DNA from: Sorangium cellulosum So0157-2 | Lineage (GTDB): Bacteria > Myxococcota_A > Polyangia > Polyangiales > Polyangiaceae | Length of the DNA: 64,000 nt | Direction: 5' to 3' | Assembly (NCBI RefSeq): GCF_000418325.1 | Contig: NC_021658.1 | Coordinates: 10,244,001 to 10,308,000 of the forward strand | In this document: piece after piece, positions 52,485 to 60,055 of the stretch | Layout: each line of letters starts with the position of its first letter | Position numbering within the stretch: position 1 is the stretch's first letter | Position numbers and translations under genes: made by a program | Notes under the pieces: model-generated | Seen by the model: only the letters and a program-made list of their open reading frames with translations | Told to the model about the DNA's origin: nothing | Database searches by the model: none

Positions 52485-53672
52485 CTACCATCTGAAGTCC
52501 TCGCCGTTCCAGATGCCGTCCTTGTCATAGCAGAAGCTTCTCGGGAACCCTAGCGATTGCCAGAGAGCGTCGAATGCCGGCTTGAAGAGTTTCGGCAGGG
52601 CGTCATCACCATAATCCTGGATCTGGACGTTCGGCAGGAGGAGCGTATCCCGATCGCTGACGTACATCCCCACAGACACATCTCGCATGCCGGACTCAGG
52701 AACGGTTAAGCCTTTGGCATCGAGGAGAGAAACGAGAGCAATGAGGGGGAGTTCGAGGCCTGCCTCCCGGTAGCGTTCCAGGTAGGCTTTCGTCTTATCG
52801 ATGATGTCTTCCTCGTGCCACCAAAGGTTTGCCAGGGTCAGGCCGTCGGGACGGCGTTCCCGCAGGGTGGTCACGGTCTCAAGGGCTCCAGTGCGGAAGA
52901 CCTGAAGGTACGACTGAATCAATCCTTCATTTAGGTCTCTGTAGGATATAAAACCATCGTTATTGTACTTGGAATCCCATCCACCAGAACCCAAGGGAGC
53001 AGGTGGACGCTTCCCCCAGGTAGCAAGGTCAATAGCGGCACCCTCGCTCACGGATGCGAAAGGTACCAGATGAAGGACGAGCTTCGCGCGCGGCTTGAGC
53101 TTGATGGGGGTCGCACCCGCTATGATTTTTCCGAGCCGCTCATCGCGGAACCGATGGATGAGGGCCGGCAGTTCCGTTGATCGCACGAAGGCCGACCGGA
53201 TCTCGCGGACGTCCAGCCACACCTTGTTCCGATCGTTGCGGGAGGGAAACCGGGACTCACCGACTGTTAGCATGTGCGGAGCGGACCAGCTTCGCGGGAT
53301 GTGGAGAATAAGAATCGGTCCTTTGGGGAAGCCGGGGATTGTATGCCAATGCAGACCCGACAACTTTGGATCAATGTTGGTCCGAACGATGGCTTCCAGC
53401 CGGCGGATGACTTCGTCTGAATTCAGGCCTGGAATCCCGTCAGCGGAAGCTGGTATGCCCGTCCGCTTCCCGTCGGCATCCTTCTTCTCGGGGACCCCGA
53501 AGATAATGAACCCGCCGGCCGCATTGGCGAACGCGGCCACGTCAGCGGCGAAATCCTTGTTCTCCGTAGGCAGGTCCCCCTTGTAGTCGAGGACCTTGCT
53601 CTCCGGGACCTCGTTCTCGACGAGGGCGTCGATGTCTTCCTTGGTGAGCTCCGTGACCGGCTTGTTGAACAT
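52485..53672 (-). CDS. AlbA_2 (Schlafen-type) domain protein (2)
   Basis: 395 aa from ATG 53672 (MFNKPVTELTKEDIDALVEN). AlbA_2 domain at about 15-180: KVLDYKGDLPTE, DFAADVAAFANAAGGFIIFG, then GPILILHIPRSWSAPHM and SRFPSRNDRNKVWLDVREIR. The C-terminal 200 residues include a possible sensor-like region (FISYRDLNEGLIQSYLQVFR, YREAGLELPLIALVSLLDAK). Family members are linked to nucleic-acid binding and phage defence. Lone gene; no shared leader upstream. Domain order resembles the protein at 26561 only in the first 170 residues. Confidence 0.75.
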   Translation of the reverse strand: MFNKPVTELTKEDIDALVENEVPESKVLDYKGDLPTENKDFAADVAAFANAAGGFIIFGVPEKKDADGKRTGIPASADGIPGLNSDEVIRRLEAIVRTNIDPKLSGLHWHTIPGFPKGPILILHIPRSWSAPHMLTVGESRFPSRNDRNKVWLDVREIRSAFVRSTELPALIHRFRDERLGKIIAGATPIKLKPRAKLVLHLVPFASVSEGAAIDLATWGKRPPAPLGSGGWDSKYNNDGFISYRDLNEGLIQSYLQVFRTGALETVTTLRERRPDGLTLANLWWHEEDIIDKTKAYLERYREAGLELPLIALVSLLDAKGLTVPESGMRDVSVGMYVSDRDTLLLPNVQIQDYGDDALPKLFKPAFDALWQSLGFPRSFCYDKDGIWNGEDFRW

Positions 53673-53690
53673 GGGGACGATGCTACCCAC

Positions 53691-54262
53691 ACCTCGGGGC
53701 AGTCGTCACCCGATGAGCGGGTTCGGGTGGAATGTTCTACGTCCGACGAATGACGCGTCGCGTTATTTATGCGTCATAGGACCTTGCACTTGAGGCTGGG
53801 CCGGTCTACGATCCGGTTCGCCTGATCTTTTCAGCCCTGAACCCGTTCCCTGACCCTCGCAGGACCAACTGAGGGACTCCCGAGCAAGGGAGGAAGCGAC
53901 CCCGATGAGGAAAGTGCCCTATCGGTCGTGTTCGATCGATCGCTGTGGGTTAATGTAATCGCGGTTCTTGTATTGTGTGTACTTATCTGGAAATGTGGAG
54001 AAGGAGGTCTTATGATCGTACTGGCTGGCTTGATGAACGAGGTCGCAGGGCATCACCTCATCGGGGTCGCGGACCGAGTCCAGGGCTGAAGAGCTGGGTA
54101 CGTACAGGAGAGGGGGCTCGGGCCGAGCAGGTCGGAGCGCCTCTCCTTTCCATGTTCTCGTCCACCAGGCCGGCCGGTGATGAAGGCCGCGCTCAGGCCG
54201 GCCGGTGATGAAGGCCGCGATGTTACCGCGGTGTCGGTCTCCGGCTGTGACCTGGAGCCGGA
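53691..54262. other. Gene-free stretch with short tandem repeat
   Basis: No supported gene. A GGCCGGCCGGTGATGAAGGCCGCG unit is repeated in tandem near 54168-54220. The rest has mixed composition with stops in all frames. Confidence 0.4.
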
Positions 54263-54742
54263 CTACTCCGGCCTCGGGACCCGGGCGTCGCTGGGGAGCC
54301 CATGGAACATCGCAGCGAAGCCGCGGCGGAAGGCCATTGCGGCCTCGTCCGTACGCAGACGGCGCTCGATGTCGGGGTCGTCACTGAAGTTCCTCATCAT
54401 CAGCCCGACGGAGATGCACGTAACCACCAGCGTGTACTGCGAATGCTGGAGAGCCTGGCATGCGGAATTCAATCGCGATCTCTTCCGCGGATCGAGATCG
54501 TTGATCACCTGTGCCACGATCCAGGACCGATTGGCGAGGTAGACGAAGACTTGGGCGATCCTCAACAACCCCGGGAAGCGAGGGGGCTCCACAGGGGAGG
54601 CGTCCGGTTCGGGCTGCGCAGGGGGCCGGTTGACGGTGTCCCAATCGTCTACGAGCCCGTACGGGTCGTCGCTCCCGGGGGAGCTAGCCTCGCGGCCGGT
54701 GGGATCGTTGGGGGGCATGTTAGTCGGGATCTGAGCTGTCAT
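54263..54742 (-). CDS. Unrecognised small helical protein
   Basis: 159 aa. The first 55 residues are Pro/Asp/Ser-rich and disordered (MTAQIPTNMPPNDPTGREAS). The remainder is helical: LLRIAQVFVYLANRSWIVAQ, LNSACQALQHSQYTLVVTCI, SDDPDIERRLRTDEAAMAFR. No signal peptide; one moderately hydrophobic segment. No family recognised. Not obviously operonic. Confidence 0.45.
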   Translation of the reverse strand: MTAQIPTNMPPNDPTGREASSPGSDDPYGLVDDWDTVNRPPAQPEPDASPVEPPRFPGLLRIAQVFVYLANRSWIVAQVINDLDPRKRSRLNSACQALQHSQYTLVVTCISVGLMMRNFSDDPDIERRLRTDEAAMAFRRGFAAMFHGLPSDARVPRPE

Positions 54743-54847
54743 GCCCCCTCTACAGAGCGAGGGGGTCGCCGATCAACCTGTTCCGGTCGATTTGTGAGCA
54801 AATGTGCGTCAATGTCCCACAGAGCCGGTGAGCCGGGCGCCGTCGAG

Positions 54848-55051
54848 CTAGATCGGCCGCGTTGGGTCTCCCTCCACCGCCGAGGCTAGGGCCTTGCAGC
54901 GATCGACTGCTCGGTTGACAAAGAGGAACAGCGCTCCGGAGAGTGGATCCTGCCGCAGCACCTCGCGTACGACGGCGGCGAGGCCATCAAACGACCGACG
55001 TAGGTCGAGCGGCTCAGTGGCGACGTAGATCGAGACGCGCCCCGGGATCAT
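54848..55051 (-). pseudogene. Truncated IS66 TnpB
   Basis: Starts MIPGRVSIYVATEPLDLRRS, FDGLAAVVREVLRQDPLSGA, LFLFVNRAVDR, an orthodox IS66 Orf2 start, then departs into unrelated residues and stops at 67 aa, less than half length. No TnpC follows. Overlaps the tnpA-like gene by ATGA. Deletion derivative. Confidence 0.8.
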
Positions 55052-55395
55052 CGCACGCCTCCGAGCGCGCGAACGACGCGCGCCAGCGTGTCCTCGTCGA
55101 ACGTCGGGGGTACGCGCACGACCGCACCGTCCGGAAAGACGATCTCCCGCGCGGCACCCGGCGAGGGTGTCGTAGCGCCCGATGGGGCGACCACCACCGG
55201 AAGCAACGCGGGCAGCGTCGCCTTCTCCGAGGACTGCCGGTACGCGCTCCGCTTCATACCCAGTCGGCGGCTCCAGGAGTAGAGCGTGCCGGCTTTGACC
55301 CCCTCCCGCTCCGCGAACACCCGGGCAGAGTGCCCGCTCTTGTGCCAGCGCGCCACCCGGTCGCGCCAGATGCGTGCGCTCTCGTCCATCCACAC
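55048..55395 (-). CDS. IS66 accessory TnpA-like ORF of a truncated element
   Basis: 115 aa, complete: WRDRVARWHKSGHSARVFAE, REGVKAGTLYSWSRRLGMKR, then EIVFPDGAVVRVPPTFDED near the end, the same layout as the intact IS66 TnpA at 7035 but clearly a different subgroup. With only a truncated TnpB and no TnpC, the element cannot move on its own. Confidence 0.8.
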   Translation of the reverse strand: MWMDESARIWRDRVARWHKSGHSARVFAEREGVKAGTLYSWSRRLGMKRSAYRQSSEKATLPALLPVVVAPSGATTPSPGAAREIVFPDGAVVRVPPTFDEDTLARVVRALGGVR

Positions 55396-55399
55396 CTCC

Positions 55400-55762
55400 G
55401 GCGCGGATCTCTACGCAGCGCAAGCGCTCCAGGACAGCATGCTGATCGCCGAACGGATACCCCCTACCCAGCCGAGACTGACGGCGGCAAGGTCCTCGGG
55501 ATCGCCGACCTGATCCCCGACGAGGCTCACGGCCGGCGTGGGACCTGGCAGATCACGGTCGAGTTCGAGCCGGAGCCGGACCACGAGACCGGTCCAGCTG
55601 GACTGCGGGGCGGTGGGAGGTTCTGATCTCGACCGCGGTAGTTCGGATGCTCGGCATCAGCACGCTCCCCTCCGGCGGCCCGAGGGCAAGCGGATCTGCA
55701 TCCTCCCCTCGCACCCCTCGCAGGGCATCCCCCGCTACCTGCCGCACATCAGCCCACAATGA
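55400..55762 (+). pseudogene. Prophage scraps in different frames
   Basis: LYAAQALQDSMLIAER (about 55410-55464) matches the scrap at 27873. A second frame gives TDGGKVLGIADLIPDEAHGR then RGTWQITVEFEPEPDHETG ending at 55626. A third ends KRICILPSHPSQGIPRYLPH at about 55760, matching the C-terminus of the 86-aa protein at 56925. These are pieces of at least three prophage-type genes left between two IS66 fragments. Confidence 0.5.
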
Positions 55763-55832
55763 TGATCATGGAGGAGACCCGTCGGCTGAAGGGTGACGGG
55801 CTCCTTTCGCCGCACTCTGATAGACTGCACCC

Positions 55833-56765
55833 ATGACCCAAGCGTTCCGCCTTGACACCGTTGCGCGCGACGGCAGTTCTCAATCGTTCGATGCGGAAGC
55901 CGATCACGATGCGTCGGCCGGAGTTTGGACGTACAGGGCGTTCGTCGCAGAGTGCGCCGACTTCTACGAGGCGAGATTCAAGCAAGTCGCAGCGGGCTAC
56001 ATCCAGCCCGACATGCTCGATCGCCATCACGATGCATTCCGCGGCAAGGGCATAACGGAGGCAATCTTCCTCCGTGTGGTCCAGGATGCAGGTCTTCCGC
56101 TGGTCTCCAGCACAAATAGAGGGACAATGAACTTTGAGAACGAGTACCGGACGGGCGATGCTGAACGCATCTGGCGTCGGCTCTTCGCCGAGGAGCGTGC
56201 TTCGTATGACGGTAAAGAGGACCGCTTCAGGTTCCATCCGGAGGGAACCTTCAAGGGCGTATTCGGGCGGAAAGATGCCAACAGGCGACCGCAATTTTAC
56301 GTAAAGGGCTCGTACGTACTCGACCGCATCTTCGGGACAGACCATGCGAACGACATTGACATCTGCTGGCTTGACGTGCGCGGCAAACCAGAGGACCAGC
56401 GTGTCAGGGAGTGGTGCGACCTGTGCGGGTTCCCCCGAAAGACCGTTCAGCCTATAAAAATTGCAGACTTCTTTGCTTGCGACGGAGGTGGAAGTCCCAT
56501 CTTCAACATTGACCTGTGGCGCCTGGAGATGGATGGTTGCGCCTACGAGATGGACCCATCAACCCATGCGGCGAAGCGCATCACTAACCTCCCCCAATCC
56601 TCGTTAGAGTTGCTCCCGAACCCTGGTCCCTTCGCCCTTTCGCCCAGCCCAGAGCTGAATGCAGTCTTGAGTAAAGCACTGATGAAGATGCAGCGGCACC
56701 CAAGCCTTTACAACCAGAGCACGGAGCAGGAGATCAAGCGCCTCATGGCCCGTCCGATTCCGTAA
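55833..56765 (+). CDS. Nucleotidyltransferase-fold protein
   Basis: 310 aa. Central DNA polymerase beta-type nucleotidyltransferase signature: Gly159-Ser160 in YVKGSYVLDRIFG and Asp174/Asp176 in HANDIDICWLD (hG[GS]...DhDh), with a possible third acidic residue in FNIDLWRLE. A conserved-looking helical C-terminus follows (SPELNAVLSKALMKMQRHP). Stand-alone NTases of this kind modify RNA, proteins or antibiotics, or make nucleotide signals, and several act in defence. No HEPN partner sits beside it. ATG 55833 has GACTGCACCC upstream, a weak RBS. Confidence 0.65.
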   Translation: MTQAFRLDTVARDGSSQSFDAEADHDASAGVWTYRAFVAECADFYEARFKQVAAGYIQPDMLDRHHDAFRGKGITEAIFLRVVQDAGLPLVSSTNRGTMNFENEYRTGDAERIWRRLFAEERASYDGKEDRFRFHPEGTFKGVFGRKDANRRPQFYVKGSYVLDRIFGTDHANDIDICWLDVRGKPEDQRVREWCDLCGFPRKTVQPIKIADFFACDGGGSPIFNIDLWRLEMDGCAYEMDPSTHAAKRITNLPQSSLELLPNPGPFALSPSPELNAVLSKALMKMQRHPSLYNQSTEQEIKRLMARPIP

Positions 56766-56839
56766 TGCCCTGAAGATCATGCGGCAGAATGGTGCTCTCC
56801 GTCCTGCTTCGGTAACAGTGGGGGCGAGCGCCTGCGGCC

Positions 56840-56895
56840 GAACGCAGCCGCTCGGCCCAATTGCCCCCTCGTCGCCATCGCTTCCTCCTTGGTTG
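56840..56895 (-). pseudogene. IS66 TnpA 5' scar
   Basis: Reading minus from about 56880 gives GGAGGAAGCG then ATGGCGACGAGG (MATRGQLGRAAAFG), sharing RBS and first codons with the IS66 TnpA at 7373 and then diverging. Third such scar in the window. Confidence 0.6.
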
Positions 56896-56924
56896 CGGTA
56901 GGACAGGTAACCCGCGCCGGCGGG

Positions 56925-57185
56925 ATGGTTCGCATGGGCCTAGGCCCTCCGGTTCAACCCAAGCCTGGTTCCTTGGACCCACGGGTCCGGTTCCGGCAGC
57001 GCGTGCAGCTGGCGCGGAAGCGCGGCTCGGTGGCCGCGTGGATGGCGGCCGAGAACGCGAAGGGGCACGCGTGTGCGTGTGGATGCGGCAAGCTGATCCG
57101 CATCCTCCCCTCGCACCACTCGCGGGGCATCCCCCGCTACCTGCGCGCACACCGCCCCATGGCCGTGACCATGGAGACCCGCTAG
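56925..57185 (+). CDS. Small zinc-knuckle protein of phage type
   Basis: 86 aa: MVRMGLGPPVQPKPGSLDPR, basic helix RQRVQLARKRGSVAAWMAAE, then CACGCGKLIRILPSHHSRGI and PRYLRAHR. The C-x-C-x-C-G...R-Y-L-x-x-H pattern is typical of small zinc-binding proteins in phages. Its N-terminal signature recurs at 51762 and its C-terminus at about 55720, both as scraps. It may still be functional. Confidence 0.5.
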   Translation: MVRMGLGPPVQPKPGSLDPRVRFRQRVQLARKRGSVAAWMAAENAKGHACACGCGKLIRILPSHHSRGIPRYLRAHRPMAVTMETR

Positions 57186-57278
57186 TTAAAGGAGGCGGGG
57201 CTGCCATCGGGAAGACGACGCTCCGTTGGCTCGAGAGGCCAGCTCTTCGCGCCCGCCCCTCGTCAGGGGAGCCGGAAG

Positions 57279-57662
57279 ATGCGGGTGTTCACCCCTGAGC
57301 AGGTCGACGTGCTCCGGAAGGTGCTCCGAAAGAACACGCGCCTTGGCCCGAAGCCAGTTCTCGTCGGGCTCGGAGAGGTGGCGCGCCGGGCCGCGTGGTC
57401 CATGCAGACGATCCGCAGGCGCCTCGGAATGGAGCTCCGTCCTGACCGGAAATCACCCAAGGGCCTCGCGCGAAATCGGGCTTCACGCCCAAAGAGGCGA
57501 AGCAGATGTCGCCTGGGTGAAGCGGCACCTGCGGAGGAGGCGGCGGCAGGTCGATGCGCATCCTGCTCTCGCAGAACGATGAGTCCGTTCTCCGCCGGCT
57601 CGCGTGTCCTGCACGTCTCCGCCCAATTTGTCCACGCGTCCGGCGTCTCAGCAGGAGCGTAG
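57279..57662 (+). CDS. Short helix-turn-helix-like ORF, probably degraded
   Basis: 127 aa open frame. The first 60 residues are orderly (FTPEQVDVLRKVLRKNTRLG, EVARRAAWSMQTIRRRLGME) and look like a homeodomain-type HTH from a phage or IS. After KSPKGLARNR the sense switches to another frame (GFTPKEAKQM), suggesting a frameshift, and the rest of this frame is low quality. Treated as uncertain. Confidence 0.35.
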   Translation: MRVFTPEQVDVLRKVLRKNTRLGPKPVLVGLGEVARRAAWSMQTIRRRLGMELRPDRKSPKGLARNRASRPKRRSRCRLGEAAPAEEAAAGRCASCSRRTMSPFSAGSRVLHVSAQFVHASGVSAGA

Positions 57663-57681
57663 CACCTACTTTTTGTGATCC

Positions 57682-58524
57682 ATGGCCCAGCCGACGGGCA
57701 TCAAGCCACCAGCAGATGCTCGCTGCACGGGACGAAGCTCACTTATGAAAGACAAGCGTGAAGGTGCCGTGCAGGAGACGCTCGCGTCACGCATTTGCAC
57801 GCCCTCGAATCTTGAACCGGCGGCGACGGTAACGTTTAGCACCAGCAGCTGGCCCGAGGGCACCGCGGACCTCGCTGACCGGGCTGATCGGCTCCGGCCG
57901 CCTCCGGGCTGGGCCGCGTCCGGCATTCGCAAAAAAACGAGCCGTTTCCTCTCCGAGGAGCTGGAACAGCGACCCTTGCCGGCCGCCTCGGCCGTACTGA
58001 AGCCCGTACACGAGGCGCGGCTGCGAGCTCTTGTGGCGGAGCACCACGGCGTGACCTGGCGTTTGTTGCGGCGTTTGGGGGTCCCGACTGCCGAACTGGA
58101 AGACGGCGTCCTGGAAGTCTTCTGGGTCGCCTCACGTAGGCTGCCGGACATCGAGCTCGGCAGCGAGCGCTCGTTTCTGTACCAGACAGCGTTGCGCGTG
58201 GTAGGGCACGCGAGGCGCTCACAGCGCCGGAGGCGTGAGGTGCTTGTCCCCGAGGAGGACCTAGCCATCCACAGCGATGTCGGCGCGCTCCCGGACGAGA
58301 TCGCCGATCGGAAGCGTCTCCGAGTTCTGCTTGATCGGGTGCTCGACGCGATGCCGGAAGACCTGCGCACCGTCTTTGTCCTGTTCGAGCTGGAAGAACT
58401 CTCCGGACCAGAAATCGCCGAGTGGCTCATGATCCCGGAAGGCACCGTCAAATCGCGCCTTCGCAGAGCGCGGGAGGAGTTTGAGCGAGTGCTGGCCCGA
58501 TACGCACCGCGGACGAGGAAGTGA
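57682..58524 (+). CDS. ECF-like sigma factor (4)
   Basis: Up to 280 aa. The true start is unclear: ATG 57682, ATG 57745 (MKDKREGAV) or a later start. Sigma homology begins around residue 110: region 2 (RLRALVAEHHGVTWRLLRRL, LEDGVLEVFWVASRRLPDIE, LYQTALRVVGHARRSQRRRR) and region 4 (VLDAMPEDLRTVFVLFELEE, LSGPEIAEWLMIPEGTVKSRL). The N-terminal 100 residues look disordered. It overlaps the downstream membrane protein gene by four bases (ATGA), the classic sigma/anti-sigma arrangement. Confidence 0.8.
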   Translation: MAQPTGIKPPADARCTGRSSLMKDKREGAVQETLASRICTPSNLEPAATVTFSTSSWPEGTADLADRADRLRPPPGWAASGIRKKTSRFLSEELEQRPLPAASAVLKPVHEARLRALVAEHHGVTWRLLRRLGVPTAELEDGVLEVFWVASRRLPDIELGSERSFLYQTALRVVGHARRSQRRRREVLVPEEDLAIHSDVGALPDEIADRKRLRVLLDRVLDAMPEDLRTVFVLFELEELSGPEIAEWLMIPEGTVKSRLRRAREEFERVLARYAPRTRK

Positions 58525-59612
58525 TGGCGGACCCGAAGAGATGGCTCGACGACGACGACATCTCCCTGCGCACCGCAGTGCTGCGCTCGGCGATTGAAGA
58601 CATCCCTCCACCCGAAGCCAGGCAGCGGACGCTCGGTGCGCTCGGGTTGGACGACGAGTCCTGCGAGGCGCACACGCCGAGTTCATCGGTAGAGCCGGCG
58701 CCCCGCGGCCACCAGCACTCGGGAAAGAGAGTAGCAGCGGTCGTGATAACAGTCGCGACAGCGCTCGCTGGCAGCGTGTACTTCGCAACCCGCCCATTGG
58801 CCCCGCCGGGACTCTCTTCCGCGCACGGTCCCACGGCTTCGATCGATGACGTAGCGGCGCCGATGGTCGAATCGGTTCCGCCGACCGTCGTCCCCCTCTC
58901 CCGCGCAGAGTTCACCGGTGGACCTCGTACGGTGCCGGGCGACCGGTCGAGCGCCGGACCGCCGCCCATGGCCGGGCTCAAGCTGTGGCTGCGCAGCGAC
59001 AAGGGCGTCTTTGCCAGGGCCGGCAACGTGTATGAGTGGCAGGATCAGAGCGAGAACGGCCTGCACGCGACCATGCCCGTCGCGTCGCGACAGCCAGAGC
59101 TGGTCAGCGGCACGCTGAACGGCAAGCCGATCGTACGCTTCCACGGGGCCCAGTCGTTGTGGCTCAGCGCGCCGGTGCAGCCCAGCTCGTTCACGGTCTT
59201 CGTGGTTGGCAAGAACAATAAGGCGTCCGAGCAATTCAGCATCATTCTGGGGCCAGGAGGTAATTGGCCGAACAACCAGCTCCGCTGGGAGAACGGCCAC
59301 GATGTACTGTTCGTCGGCACAAGCAACCACCTGCAGGCCACGACGGCCAAGATCGGCGACACCAGAGTATACCATCTACTGTCCGCCCGCTACGACGGTG
59401 AGACTTTAAGCGTGTACCGAGACGGCAACTTCATCTCCCGCCACAGCGTCTCGACAGGTGGACCTTGGACGCTGGCCCAGGTCGGCGCGTGGTACTCGAA
59501 AGAATTTATGGAGGGAGATCTCGCGGAGCTCCTCGTCTACGATCAGGCCATCTCTGACAAAATCCGAACGTCGATCGAGGACCACCTTCTCGACAAGCAC
59601 GACATCCCTTAG
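58521..59612 (+). CDS. Single-pass membrane protein with LamG-like outer domain, putative anti-sigma factor
   Basis: 363 aa. A cytoplasmic N-terminus of about 68 residues (RWLDDDDISLRTAVLRSAIE, DIPPPEARQRTLGALGL), with no zinc HxxxCxxC motif, is followed by one transmembrane helix (VAAVVITVATALAGSVYF, about 70-90), a linker, then a LamG/concanavalin-like domain at about 150-360: GLKLWLRSDKGVFA, VYEWQDQSENGLHA, SSFTVFVVGKNN, LAELLVYDQAISDKIRTSIE. Position after the sigma gene and topology suggest that it senses an external glycan or matrix ligand and holds sigma 4 inactive. Confidence 0.72.
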   Translation: MMADPKRWLDDDDISLRTAVLRSAIEDIPPPEARQRTLGALGLDDESCEAHTPSSSVEPAPRGHQHSGKRVAAVVITVATALAGSVYFATRPLAPPGLSSAHGPTASIDDVAAPMVESVPPTVVPLSRAEFTGGPRTVPGDRSSAGPPPMAGLKLWLRSDKGVFARAGNVYEWQDQSENGLHATMPVASRQPELVSGTLNGKPIVRFHGAQSLWLSAPVQPSSFTVFVVGKNNKASEQFSIILGPGGNWPNNQLRWENGHDVLFVGTSNHLQATTAKIGDTRVYHLLSARYDGETLSVYRDGNFISRHSVSTGGPWTLAQVGAWYSKEFMEGDLAELLVYDQAISDKIRTSIEDHLLDKHDIP

Positions 59613-59732
59613 CCTCGTCGGCCCGCTCTCGGAGCCATCGCTGCGAGCGCGCTGCCGCCCGTTGAAGACGTGTCCGCCAGTGGAGCTTCTGCCTTGACGG
59701 CATATAAGTTCGGTCCCAGACATCTCACTCTC

Positions 59733-60002
59733 ATGTGCCTGACGACCATGGCGTTCCCTGGCGCAGGCTGTGGAGGCAACGCCGACGACCGGTCCCCGAT
59801 TGATTCTTACAGCGCTCTCGACCTGCGTACGCCTTCCGTCGCCGCGGATCGACGTCTTAGTGACAAGCCTGCGTCCGTCCACCGCCATAACAGGCTGATT
59901 CTGCGAACACACAGGATTTCGTGCATAATCCGCGGGGTCAGCGAGACCTATCCGCTGGCAATCAAAAGACACAACATAGCCTTGATTTCTACATTTAACT
60001 GA
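59733..60002 (+). CDS. Possible small lipoprotein
   Basis: 89 aa from ATG 59733 (MCLTTMAFPGAGCGGNADDR). The short hydrophobic start ends in a lipobox-like GAGC. The rest is basic and unremarkable (LILRTHRISCIIRGVSETYP). No strong RBS. It may be a real small lipoprotein or merely the leader region of the following gene. Confidence 0.3.
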   Translation: MCLTTMAFPGAGCGGNADDRSPIDSYSALDLRTPSVAADRRLSDKPASVHRHNRLILRTHRISCIIRGVSETYPLAIKRHNIALISTFN

Positions 60003-60055
60003 CTAGGCGAGCGAGTACACAAAAAAAAAAAAACAAGAGCATAAGAGGATCTTTC

